A stretch of DNA of 64,000 bases, from NCBI RefSeq assembly GCF_000829905.1, contig NZ_CDPP01000006.1, positions 682,001-746,000 on the forward strand, read 5' to 3'. Below, one piece after another: positions 53,611-63,648 of the stretch (positions are counted from its first letter, which is position 1; every line of letters begins with the position of its first letter). The notes beneath the pieces are model-generated. The model was not told the DNA's origin. It made no database searches and saw nothing but the letters and a program-made list of their open reading frames with translations. The position numbers and the translations under genes are program-made. The DNA is from Beduini massiliensis. GTDB taxonomy: Bacteria > Bacillota_I > Bacilli_A > Erysipelotrichales > Coprobacillaceae.

Positions 53611-54504
53611 ATGAAAGAATTATTTGCAGGCAGTGCCGTTGCCTTAGTAACACCATTTCATGAAGATGGATCGGTAGATTATGAAGCATTTCGTACTTTA
53701 GTAAACAAGATGATTGATAATAATGTACAGGCATTACTAGTTAACGGAACAACCGCAGAAGCTTCTACATTAACTGTAGATGAAGAACATGAATTACTGC
53801 GAATTACGGTAGAACTAGCAAACAAAAAAATACCGGTTATTGCCGGAACCGGAAGCAATGATACGATGCATGCATTAAGAGAATCTAAAATAGCTAAAGA
53901 AATGGGTGCAGATGCCTGTCTGATCGTGACACCTTATTATAATAAAACCAGTCAAAAAGGATTAATCCAGCATTTTACTTATTTAGCGGACAATATCGGA
54001 CTGCCAATCATTTTATACAATATCCCCGGAAGAACAGGGCTCATGATCAACGTGGATACAGCATTGCAGTTAGCCAGACATCCTATGATTATTGGAATGA
54101 AAGATGCTACCGGAAATATGGCGTATACAATGGAACTTCTTTCAAAAACAAGAGATCTTGATTTTGATGTATGGTCAGGTGAAGACGGACTGATCTTACC
54201 TATGATTGCGGCTGGAGGAAAAGGGGTTATTTCAGTACTGAGCAATGTGTATCCAAAAGAATGTCAGCAGTTATGTGAATTGGCTTTAGCGGGTCATAAT
54301 GCAGAAGCACAAAAACTAAGCTACGATCTCCATGATGTATGTTTAGGCTTATTCTCAGATGTCAATCCTATTTGTGTAAAGTCAGCATTGGCACATCAGG
54401 GAATTTGCAGTGATCATTTAAGAATGCCATTGATTCCAACTACAAAAGAAAATCAAGAAAAACTATTTAAAGCAATGGAAATTTTTGAAAGTAAGGGGTA
54501 TTAA
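53611..54504 (+). CDS. dapA: 4-hydroxy-tetrahydrodipicolinate synthase
   Basis: Product of 297 residues with the DHDPS set: VNGTTAEASTL (pyruvate-binding region, Thr pair), YYNKTSQ and LYNIPGRTG with the active Tyr, and the Schiff-base lysine in GMKDATGNM. It condenses aspartate semialdehyde with pyruvate, the branch point to lysine and diaminopimelate. AAGGAG lies 8 bases before ATG 53611. It follows the ACT gene in the riboswitch operon. Confidence 0.96.
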   Translation: MKELFAGSAVALVTPFHEDGSVDYEAFRTLVNKMIDNNVQALLVNGTTAEASTLTVDEEHELLRITVELANKKIPVIAGTGSNDTMHALRESKIAKEMGADACLIVTPYYNKTSQKGLIQHFTYLADNIGLPIILYNIPGRTGLMINVDTALQLARHPMIIGMKDATGNMAYTMELLSKTRDLDFDVWSGEDGLILPMIAAGGKGVISVLSNVYPKECQQLCELALAGHNAEAQKLSYDLHDVCLGLFSDVNPICVKSALAHQGICSDHLRMPLIPTTKENQEKLFKAMEIFESKGY

Positions 54505-54505
54505 G

Positions 54506-55249
54506 ATGAAAACGATCATTTATGGATTTGGCTTAATGGGGAAAAAGATTTACCACGCCGTAAAAAATAATGAAGCATTTGATCTGATAGGGGTTGTATC
54601 CTATGAATTTGACCAGCAGATTGATGAGCCGATGTATACTAAATTAGCAGAATGCACACAAAAAGCAGATATCATTATTGATTTTTCACATCCCAATAAT
54701 TTAGATGATATCTTAACCTATGCATTAAAGAATAATACCAAGCTGGTTTTAGCGACAACCGGATTCACTAATGAGCAGTTAAATAAAATTGAAGAAGCAT
54801 CTCATCAGATTCCTATTTTCCAATCTTATAACACATCATTTGGAATGCAGATGGTCACTAAAATATTGAGAGATGTTGCGAAAGAATTTTATGAAAACGG
54901 CTTTGATATCGAAATTGTGGAAAAACATCATAATAAAAAAATTGATGCTCCCAGTGGGACAGCAAAATTGCTTTATGAGGTAATGGATGAAGAAATCGAA
55001 CATTTGCATCCGGTTTATGATCGAAGCAGTATTTCTAAACGCAGAGAAAAAAATGAAATAGGCATACAGGCATTAAGAGGGGGAACAATTTTTGGAGAAC
55101 ATGAGATTATGTTTGCCGGAAATGATGAAGTGGTTGAAATTAAGCATACCGCTTTATCAAAAGAAGTATTTGTACTTGGAGCCATTCATGCCGCTAAGTT
55201 ATTAGAAACAAAAGAGAAAGGATTATATACGTTAAAAACGTTATATTAA
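54506..55249 (+). CDS. dapB: 4-hydroxy-tetrahydrodipicolinate reductase
   Basis: Product of 247 residues. The N-terminal nucleotide-binding turn is YGFGLMGKKI, the ATTGFT loop is conserved, and the catalytic motif EKHHNKKIDAPSGTAK ends in the substrate-binding DAPSGTA. It reduces the DapA product using NAD(P)H. ATG 54506 is taken, one base after the dapA stop, with AAGGGG about 9 bases upstream; upstream in-frame codons would overlap dapA. Confidence 0.95.
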   Translation: MKTIIYGFGLMGKKIYHAVKNNEAFDLIGVVSYEFDQQIDEPMYTKLAECTQKADIIIDFSHPNNLDDILTYALKNNTKLVLATTGFTNEQLNKIEEASHQIPIFQSYNTSFGMQMVTKILRDVAKEFYENGFDIEIVEKHHNKKIDAPSGTAKLLYEVMDEEIEHLHPVYDRSSISKRREKNEIGIQALRGGTIFGEHEIMFAGNDEVVEIKHTALSKEVFVLGAIHAAKLLETKEKGLYTLKTLY

Positions 55250-55260
55250 TAGGATAAATT

Positions 55261-56583
55261 ATGGTAATGGATACGAAGACTCAAGAAATTATTCAAACAA
55301 AATATGCAACGATTCACGATAATACATTATATATTGATGGTGTTTCAAGCTTAGATCTAGTGAATAAATATGGGACACCGTTATATGTCATGTCAGAAGG
55401 ACATATTCGTGAACAAATGAATCTTTTAAAAACTAAAATGATCGATAAATTTGATAATACATTGCCATTGTTTGCATCTAAATCATTTAGCTGTGTGGCA
55501 ATCTATAAACTCGCCAAAGAATACGGAATCGGGATTGATTGTGTCTCTGCCGGAGAAATATCTATTGCTTTAAAAGCAGGATTTGATCCTAAAAAAATAT
55601 ATTTCCACGGAAATAATAAGTTGAAAAGTGAGATTGAATATGCAATTTCTAATGGAGTAGAAAATTTTGTCATTGATAATTTTCATGAAATTAGCTTGGT
55701 TGAAGAAATTGCCGGTCAGTTAGGAAAAACAATCAATGCTACAATTCGTGTTGTACCGGGAGTGGCAGCGGGCGGACATAAATATATTCAAACAGCTGCA
55801 GATGATACAAAATTTGGTTTTTCTTCTCATGATGGTACTTATTTAGAAGCTATCCAACAGATTATTTCTGCCAAACATATTCAATTTGAAGGAATTCATT
55901 GTCACATTGGTTCACAAGTATTTGATATTACAAAATATGAAGAAGCAATGCATAAGTTTGTGGATTTTGCTTATGAAATCTATGATCGTTTTGGCATTGT
56001 CATTAATAAATTGAATGCCGGCGGCGGTTATGGAATTGCTTATACAAAAGAAGATACACCTTTAGATTTTGAAGTTATTACTGAAAAAATCATGGGAATT
56101 ATTACTAAAGGTTTTGAAGATAAAGGTTGGCAAAGACCAATGGTTTTGATTGAACCGGGACGTTTTGTAGTCGGAAATGCCGGAATTACATTATATGAAG
56201 TAGGATCTTCTAAAGAAATTCCGGGAATAAAAAAATATATCAGTGTCGATGGCGGTATGACAGATAACATTCGTTCAGCTTTATATCAAGCAAAGTATGA
56301 GGCTTTGCTTGCCAATAAAGCCGGTGAAGAGCCTACGGAGACGGTCTGTGTAGCAGGAAAAAACTGTGAATCAGGTGATATTCTTATTCAAAGCATTGAC
56401 TTACCTTCTCCATCAGCTGGTGATATTTTAGCGGTTTTCTCTACCGGAGCTTATCATTATTCAATGAGCAATAATTATAATCAGCTGCCAAAACCGGCTG
56501 TTGTCTTTACTTATGAAGGGCAGGATCGTTTAGTTATCCGAAGACAGACCTTTGATGATCTGACTGCCTATGATGTAGACTAA
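55261..56583 (+). CDS. lysA: diaminopimelate decarboxylase
   Basis: Product of 440 residues of the fold III PLP decarboxylase class. The PLP lysine lies in FASKSFSCVA, followed by GIDCVSAGEI. The phosphate-binding GGGYGIAY, HCHIGSQ, EPGRF and the C-terminal CESGD active-site cysteine segment are all present. It converts meso-diaminopimelate to lysine, the last step. AGGATAA precedes ATG 55261. It ends the lysine operon before a terminator. Genes between dapB and lysA (acyl-transfer or dehydrogenase branch, dapF) are not in the window. Confidence 0.95.
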   Translation: MVMDTKTQEIIQTKYATIHDNTLYIDGVSSLDLVNKYGTPLYVMSEGHIREQMNLLKTKMIDKFDNTLPLFASKSFSCVAIYKLAKEYGIGIDCVSAGEISIALKAGFDPKKIYFHGNNKLKSEIEYAISNGVENFVIDNFHEISLVEEIAGQLGKTINATIRVVPGVAAGGHKYIQTAADDTKFGFSSHDGTYLEAIQQIISAKHIQFEGIHCHIGSQVFDITKYEEAMHKFVDFAYEIYDRFGIVINKLNAGGGYGIAYTKEDTPLDFEVITEKIMGIITKGFEDKGWQRPMVLIEPGRFVVGNAGITLYEVGSSKEIPGIKKYISVDGGMTDNIRSALYQAKYEALLANKAGEEPTETVCVAGKNCESGDILIQSIDLPSPSAGDILAVFSTGAYHYSMSNNYNQLPKPAVVFTYEGQDRLVIRRQTFDDLTAYDVD

Positions 56584-56606
56584 CTCCCAATCGGGAGTTT
56601 TATTTT
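56582..56606 (+). terminator. terminator of lysine operon
   Basis: AACTCCC and GGGAGTT around AATC, followed by TTATTTT. The GNAT start follows 30 bases after the stem, so some read-through is likely. Confidence 0.75.
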
Positions 56607-56616
56607 AAGAGGAATC

Positions 56617-57090
56617 ATGATTACATTTATAAAAGCAGCAACCCATGATGTTTATAAAGTTATTTCAATACAAACTCAATGCTTTATTGAGTTCTTAGAT
56701 CGCTATCATGATGATACCATTAATCCTACGAATGAAAGTGCGGCTTCTGTCAAAAGATATATAGAAGATCCTAATTCAGTAATTTATTTTATTCAAAATG
56801 ATGATGTGGATATTGGTATTATCAAACTGATAAAAATAAAAGAAGATGTCTATAAAATTGATGACTTCGGTATTCTTGTAGAATTTAGAAATCAGCATTT
56901 AGGAACACGTGCTATGCTTGAATTACAAAAGCAGTATGATTTTGTACAGACTTGGCTGCTTTCAACGATTTTAGAAGAAGAACGCAATATACATTTTTAT
57001 GAGAAATTAGGATTTAAACGAGTTTCAGAAGCGAATCCTGTTCAAATAAATGAGCAAATGACAATCGTTGATTATCAATTAATTAAATAA
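56617..57090 (+). CDS. GNAT-family N-acetyltransferase
   Basis: Product of 157 residues with IYKIDDFGILVEFRNQHLGTRAMLELQ, the acetyl-CoA loop (Q/R-x-x-G-x-G/A variant EFRNQHLGTRA) and the C-terminal FYEKLGFKRVSEANP typical of GNATs. The substrate is unknown. AGAGGA lies 6 bases before ATG 56617. It sits behind the lysine operon terminator and ends near a long hairpin. Confidence 0.86.
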   Translation: MITFIKAATHDVYKVISIQTQCFIEFLDRYHDDTINPTNESAASVKRYIEDPNSVIYFIQNDDVDIGIIKLIKIKEDVYKIDDFGILVEFRNQHLGTRAMLELQKQYDFVQTWLLSTILEEERNIHFYEKLGFKRVSEANPVQINEQMTIVDYQLIK

Positions 57091-57135
57091 AACAAGAGAA
57101 GACTATTCTTTTTAGAAATATATAGATAAAAGCTT

Positions 57136-57182
57136 AAGCAGAACAAATAAGGTCCTAAACACCTAGCGTTCTGCTTTTTTTG
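57136..57182 (+). terminator. long-hairpin terminator after GNAT gene
   Basis: AAGCAGAAC and GTTCTGCTT form the base stem and are followed by a T run. Between them AGGT and ACCT give a second stem. Confidence 0.78.
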
Positions 57183-57369
57183 GTATCAAACTTTTATTGT
57201 TTAACTATTGAATGCGATTGTAATATTTAAGTGTTTATGCTACTTTTGAATTAGATAAAAAACTACTAGTGAACAATTTAATTGTAAACGCTCATAAGAA
57301 AATAGATATACAGCGGTATGAAGGTTAGATTTGGTTAATAAATAATATCGAATTTATAAGAGGTGAATG

Positions 57370-59586
57370 ATGAAAAATAAGTTAATGGTCATTATATGGA
57401 TAATAATAAGTATCTGTATGGGTTGTTTTGTGATAATGTTCAAGTATAATGACACCAATAAGTGGGATGAACTGTTTTTGGATAATACTATCACTCTGAC
57501 TATAAGTGATAAAATTAAAATAGATGATGAGATGTTGTATGAAGTGATTAAACCGTTAGCACAAAAGTATTTGGCTAATCTTTATAAGAGCACAACGGTA
57601 ACAGAAGGAGTAACTAAAAAATATGTAGGTGTTTATTTAACATATGATGAATACCACCCATACCAAGTTAAAGGAAATGATATCACTTTTATCTCAATGG
57701 GAAAAGAGGCTTATATATCCACATCTGTCAATAAAGATAATAGGCAAATCGGACAAATAAAAGATGTTTTTGATGATAATCCTGTTGTTGTGGGAACTAT
57801 GGACTACTATTTGAGTATGTTTAATTTGAATAATAATTTCCAAGTTCGCTTTAAAGACATTAATAATGGAAAACTATTTTTTAATGAATTAGCGAATCAA
57901 TTAGGAGTAAATGGGGAAGATATTACTTCAATATCTGTACATATTAATAGTACTAATACTTTAAATATAATGATGACAGGCATCATCATTATAAGTCTTT
58001 TTTGTTTTACAATTATTTTATTTTATAATACCTGTTCAAATTCAAAAAGAATAGGCGTGTTAAAGTTAATGGGATATGATAAATCTTATATTTTTCAGAA
58101 ATTGTTAGAACCCATCTATAAGACAGTTCTAATTACGACATGGCTCGAATTAGGCCTAATGTTTTTAATAATTAAAAACACAAATATTATTTTTTGGATA
58201 GAAATGCTAAAGAATGTTTTTTTACTATATGTTGTATTCCTTGCTCTTTCTTTTATCAGTTATTTTATTGTATCCAGATTTACATTGTCAGAAGTGTTAA
58301 AAGGAAATTATGGAAAAACCTTAATCGAGAAGTTAAACAATTTTTTAAGGATTATCATTTTAATATGTTGTTTTGTATTTAGTGGAATTCTTTTCAGTAA
58401 TATTAGCCGAGCACAAAATTTTAGAGAAGTAATTGCTTCTTGGATTGATTATCAAGATTTTGCTGTTCCTGTAAATTTAAATGTAATTAATCCGTTAGCT
58501 TTAACGAATTCGGATAATGTAGAAGTTTTAAAGAAAGCCCAAGAAACACTTTTTGATCAAGGTTGTTTCTATGTTTATAATACGCATTATCAGACACAAA
58601 ATTTAAGGTTGAATGGGAAAAATATTTTAGATATCAGTGAAAGTGAAGACATCGAAGTTGAAGCATTGAATCCAAATATAGATTTTAATTTATCAACGAT
58701 TAACATTAATTATCTTAATACGTTAGGATTAAAGGATATGCATGGCAATGATATTACCGTAGATAAGGTAAGGAATCAACGTGTAATTTTGCTGCCTAAT
58801 TCAAAAATGGACGAAAATAATTATGAATATATTTTGAAGATTTATATGCTAGGTTATAATCAGATACCTGAAAATTATGAATTGAAATTTATTGTATATG
58901 ATGATACACAAAACAATAAGTTCTTTTCGTTTAATATGGATATGAATGAAGATGGTAAATATAATATTTACTCTCCAATATTTAATATTATTACGGTAGA
59001 AAATATGCAGAACGTCGAAGTTGGAGATATTTTAGCAACAGATATAAACTCTCGATTGAAAATTCCTCTTAATAATCGCACCATAGAAGAAGTAAATAAC
59101 GAATTAAAACGAATATTCAATCAATCTATAAGCATGACAGTGGGGAATTTATCACAGCCATTTATGGATCAAATTGAAAGAATTAATGCAACGTTGAAAT
59201 TTAATACGCCTATTTTAATATTGGTACTTATTATTTATGTGATGATTACTGTACAATCAGTAAAGCTATATATTAAAAATAACTTAAAAACGATTGGTAT
59301 AAAGAAATTAAATGGGTTCAGTTTGGTTCAGTCTATGAAATCTTATATTATAAAATATATTATTATTGATATTATGCTTTCATTTGCTTATTTAATAACG
59401 GTCTATAATTATTTAACCCCAACCATGATGGATCAATTCCATAATATAATGGGAAATCCGCTTGTTTATTTATTTTTTATTCCGATGATTGCCGCAGATA
59501 TAGGATTTTTAGTCTTCAATATTAAAATTGTTGAAAAGCGTTCGTTAAATTCATTGATTAAGGGAGATTATTATGGAAATAATTAA
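57370..59586 (+). CDS. bacteriocin-associated integral membrane protein (FtsX-like, DUF1430 type)
   Basis: Product of 738 residues. An N-terminal anchor (VIIWIIISICMGCFVIMF) precedes an outer domain of about 150 residues, then a four-helix FtsX block (MTGIIIISLFCFTIILFYNT...KRIGVLKLMGYDKSYIFQ), a second outer domain, and a second block with LKTIGIKKLNGFSLVQ. This two-block plan and order with a small ATPase match the lactococcin-972-type exporter and immunity systems. The start at ATG 57370 has GAGGTG 4 bases upstream; 57367 is also possible. No lactococcin-972-like precursor is upstream. Confidence 0.82.
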   Translation: MKNKLMVIIWIIISICMGCFVIMFKYNDTNKWDELFLDNTITLTISDKIKIDDEMLYEVIKPLAQKYLANLYKSTTVTEGVTKKYVGVYLTYDEYHPYQVKGNDITFISMGKEAYISTSVNKDNRQIGQIKDVFDDNPVVVGTMDYYLSMFNLNNNFQVRFKDINNGKLFFNELANQLGVNGEDITSISVHINSTNTLNIMMTGIIIISLFCFTIILFYNTCSNSKRIGVLKLMGYDKSYIFQKLLEPIYKTVLITTWLELGLMFLIIKNTNIIFWIEMLKNVFLLYVVFLALSFISYFIVSRFTLSEVLKGNYGKTLIEKLNNFLRIIILICCFVFSGILFSNISRAQNFREVIASWIDYQDFAVPVNLNVINPLALTNSDNVEVLKKAQETLFDQGCFYVYNTHYQTQNLRLNGKNILDISESEDIEVEALNPNIDFNLSTININYLNTLGLKDMHGNDITVDKVRNQRVILLPNSKMDENNYEYILKIYMLGYNQIPENYELKFIVYDDTQNNKFFSFNMDMNEDGKYNIYSPIFNIITVENMQNVEVGDILATDINSRLKIPLNNRTIEEVNNELKRIFNQSISMTVGNLSQPFMDQIERINATLKFNTPILILVLIIYVMITVQSVKLYIKNNLKTIGIKKLNGFSLVQSMKSYIIKYIIIDIMLSFAYLITVYNYLTPTMMDQFHNIMGNPLVYLFFIPMIAADIGFLVFNIKIVEKRSLNSLIKGDYYGNN

Positions 59587-60208
59587 TATTAAAAATTTAT
59601 CAAAAAAGTATAAGGAGCATATCATTTTCGATGCATTTAACTTAAAGATTAATGAGGGAGAAATGATTGCTATTACTGGAAAAAGTGGAAGTGGTAAAAC
59701 AACTTTACTGAATATTATCGGGTTAATAGAAGAGTATGATGAAGGCAATTATTATTTTTATGATTACCTTAATATTAAGCCTAATTCAAAATTTGCAACC
59801 GAAATGATCCGCAATCATATTAATTATCTATTCCAGAATTTTGCGTTGATTGATGATGACACTATTTTAAATAATCTATTGATTGGTTTAGAATTTAAAA
59901 ATTTAAGTAAAAGTGAAAAGTTATCTGAGATTCAAAATGCCTTGGAAAAAGTAGGTCTTGATAAAGACGTGAAAACTAAAATCAGTGCATTAAGTGGCGG
60001 GGAACAACAAAGAGTAGCCATTGCCAGAATAATACTTAAAGATGGGAATCTCATTTTAGCTGATGAACCAACGGGTTCTTTAGACGAAGAAAATAAAGAG
60101 GTCGTTATGTCACTGCTTAAAGAATTGAATAATGAAGGAAAAACAATTATCATTGTCACACATGATTCTTATGTAGCTGGAAAATGCGATCGGGTTATTC
60201 TTTTATAA
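59573..60208 (+). CDS. ABC transporter ATPase (lactococcin-972 exporter type)
   Basis: Product of 211 residues, short as in this group. It has Walker A TGKSGSGKTTLL, Q-loop YLFQNFALIDDDT, signature LSGGEQQRVAIARI, Walker B LILADEPTGSLDEEN and H-loop VTHDS. The short C-terminus after the H-loop distinguishes it from BceA. It overlaps the membrane protein gene by 14 bases, with AGGGAG as SD. The pair makes one transporter; the substrate is not visible. Confidence 0.88.
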   Translation: MEIINIKNLSKKYKEHIIFDAFNLKINEGEMIAITGKSGSGKTTLLNIIGLIEEYDEGNYYFYDYLNIKPNSKFATEMIRNHINYLFQNFALIDDDTILNNLLIGLEFKNLSKSEKLSEIQNALEKVGLDKDVKTKISALSGGEQQRVAIARIILKDGNLILADEPTGSLDEENKEVVMSLLKELNNEGKTIIIVTHDSYVAGKCDRVILL

Positions 60209-60213
60209 AAAAG

Positions 60214-60245
60214 AAAACATTGCTTAAAATCAAAGCAATGTTTTT
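60214..60245. terminator. bidirectional terminator between convergent genes
   Basis: AAAACATTGCTT and AAGCAATGTTTT make a 12-bp stem around a 7-base loop, with A and T runs on either side. Confidence 0.85.
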
Positions 60246-60256
60246 AAATTTCAGTA

Positions 60257-61753
<1,497 letters not shown>

Positions 61754-61831
61754 CTATTTAGTGCTATTATACTATCGTTAAAATGAGGACTTTATTATTT
61801 TAAGCAAATGAAAATAGTTTCAGAATTTGAA

Positions 61832-61860
61832 TAAAAAAGGGAGTCTCTATTGCTCCCTTT
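61832..61860 (-). terminator. terminator of DUF2087-type regulator gene
   Basis: Minus strand AAAGGGAG and CTCCCTTT around a 9-base loop, then six U. The stop codon touches the stem. Confidence 0.85.
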
Positions 61861-62593
61861 AGCTTTTCATATAAACAGAACCGTCATCCCGGCGTTTTAA
61901 GAAACCATATTCAATCATGTAACGGCGTATCGTTACATAATCATCAAAGATTTCTTTCAGAATATCATTTACCTCTGTCTCTGAATACTCTTTTCCACTT
62001 ATGAATTGATCATAGATTGTTTTAAATACAATGATCTTATACTTTTCTTTTCTTGGCAGATTTTTAAGTTTTAATGGATCAAGGGAAATAAAGAAATCCT
62101 GATGCACTTTTTGTTCATCTTCTTTTGTAGCTACATAGCGTTCATCCATCATCGTTGCCTCCTCATGAATATCTAAAAATGTATCAATCGTGTTTTCACT
62201 TTCTAATAAATGGTACATCGCTAAAAATACTTTCGCTTGATTTGCCTTTTCTTTTAAAGAAAAGCGCTGATAGCGGACAGTAGCTTCACTGATTCCCATA
62301 AGCTTAGCAATATCTCGATCACTTTTATGCTGATAAAGATGCGTTATAATCTGTTTTTGATTGTCCGTTAAAGTATTTACTTTTTTAGGCGCATCCAGTA
62401 ATGGAAACAGGCATCCATGATGTTCATGCTGCAGATGAATCGCCATTCTTTTTTTAGCGTCGTAAAAATGATGCTCATAGGGATAAATCTCCCCTTTTAT
62501 TGTTTTAAAATCACAATGTATGCATTGATAGCTGTGCTGATTTTCAATATAGCCATTTTCTAATTGTTCTAAAGTTAGATCTTTTATATTCAT
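61859..62593 (-). CDS. DUF2087-type transcriptional regulator
   Basis: Product of 244 residues. The N-terminus has a Cys/His set (CIHCDF ... HLQHEHHGC) that could bind zinc. The middle part LTDNQKQIITHLYQHKSDRDIAKLMGISEATVRYQRFSLKEK is a LuxR-like helix-turn-helix. The C-terminal SLDPLKLKNLPRKEKYKIIVFKTIYDQFISGKEYSETEVNDILKEIFDDYVTIRRYMIEYGFLKR matches DUF2087, which forms a small winged fold. ATG 62593 follows AAAGGAGG; the target is unknown. It has a good promoter at 62613-62641. Confidence 0.84.
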   Translation of the reverse strand: MNIKDLTLEQLENGYIENQHSYQCIHCDFKTIKGEIYPYEHHFYDAKKRMAIHLQHEHHGCLFPLLDAPKKVNTLTDNQKQIITHLYQHKSDRDIAKLMGISEATVRYQRFSLKEKANQAKVFLAMYHLLESENTIDTFLDIHEEATMMDERYVATKEDEQKVHQDFFISLDPLKLKNLPRKEKYKIIVFKTIYDQFISGKEYSETEVNDILKEIFDDYVTIRRYMIEYGFLKRRDDGSVYMKS

Positions 62594-62612
62594 ACTGTCC
62601 TCCTTTATAAAC

Positions 62613-62641
62613 AATATAACATAATGTTTAATAAATATCAA
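62613..62641 (-). promoter_or_regulatory. promoter of DUF2087-type regulator
   Basis: Minus strand TTGATA, 17-base spacer, TATATT, 20 bases before the start codon. Confidence 0.7.
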
Positions 62642-63022
62642 ACAAATATAATATATGTTTATAAAATATTTTGTTAATTAGAATAATGTTTGATTTTCAT
62701 GAGATATAAAACTTTTTTCCGTTAAATTATTTTATTCAAGTGAATCCTTATAAAACGATTCTATTGTAATACTATTTTTCTCATGGGCGTTTCGATATCT
62801 CTAGTTCATACGTCGTTAATTTAACAATAAAGTTTTTTGTTGATGCACACAAGTAGGATATGAATTTATGTTGAAGAAAAAGTCATTTTATTCATGTTTA
62901 TAAATATAGAAAAAGGAACAATGATCTTGCACTTTCAAGACATATTATCATTAAAATAATTTGTCTATTTGAAACTGCAAGGACAATAGGTTCCCTTTTA
63001 TAATGCTGAAACAGTAAATACT
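62642..63022. other. intergenic region with a long imperfect hairpin
   Basis: No gene is visible. A structure at 62926-62981 has CTTGCA/TGCAAG ends, TTTCAA/TTGAAA and GACA/TGTC inner pairs and an ATTAT/ATAAT core. It could be a terminator-like or regulatory hairpin, or a small repeat. Confidence 0.4.
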
Positions 63023-63571
63023 TTATTTTGTGAGAAAATTATACTGCATCCCTTCTCTTAGCGGTGCGCTGTCTCCACCTAGTTTTTCCAGTAATGTATA
63101 GGCGAATTCCAATGATGCCGCAGGTCCACGTCCGGTTACGATATGTCCGTCTACCTCTACTAATGTATCTTGATGACATCCATCAGGCAGTTGATCTTCA
63201 AATCCGGGTGCACAAGTAAATTTTTTATCTTGGATTATTCCGGATTTTTGTAAAGAGATAGGTCCGGCACAGATCGCACCGATCCATTTTCCTTCATCAT
63301 TAAACTTTTTTAATATATCCATAACACGTTGATCATCTCTTAAATTTGTTGCACCGGGAAGACCACCTGGCAAAACAACTAAATCTGCATTCCCGCATTC
63401 TTCATTAAATAATGCATCCATTTTTACGGTAATCTGATGACTGCTGGTGACTTCGGTACTATCCATGCCAATCATTAGGCAAGGCATATTTGCTCTGCGA
63501 AATACATCAACGACAGTGAGTGCTTCTACTTCTTCGAATCCTTCTTTAAATAAAACAATTGCTTTTTTCAT
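63023..63571 (-). CDS. DJ-1/PfpI family protein
   Basis: Product of 182 residues. It has the conserved Glu near the start (FEEVEAL) and the nucleophilic cysteine in GAICAGP (AICAGP elbow), then the GRGPAASLEFAYTLLEKL end. This is the DJ-1 subfamily, whose members act on protein or small-molecule carbonyl damage or serve as chaperones; the exact activity is debated. ATG 63571 follows GGAGG by 9 bases; the upstream GTG is part of that SD. Confidence 0.88.
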   Translation of the reverse strand: MKKAIVLFKEGFEEVEALTVVDVFRRANMPCLMIGMDSTEVTSSHQITVKMDALFNEECGNADLVVLPGGLPGATNLRDDQRVMDILKKFNDEGKWIGAICAGPISLQKSGIIQDKKFTCAPGFEDQLPDGCHQDTLVEVDGHIVTGRGPAASLEFAYTLLEKLGGDSAPLREGMQYNFLTK

Positions 63572-63648
63572 ATCAAATACCTCCACTAAAATTATAATAT
63601 GGTTTAAAATAATTTTAAAGAGATGTTATGATGAAAAAGGTGATAAAT

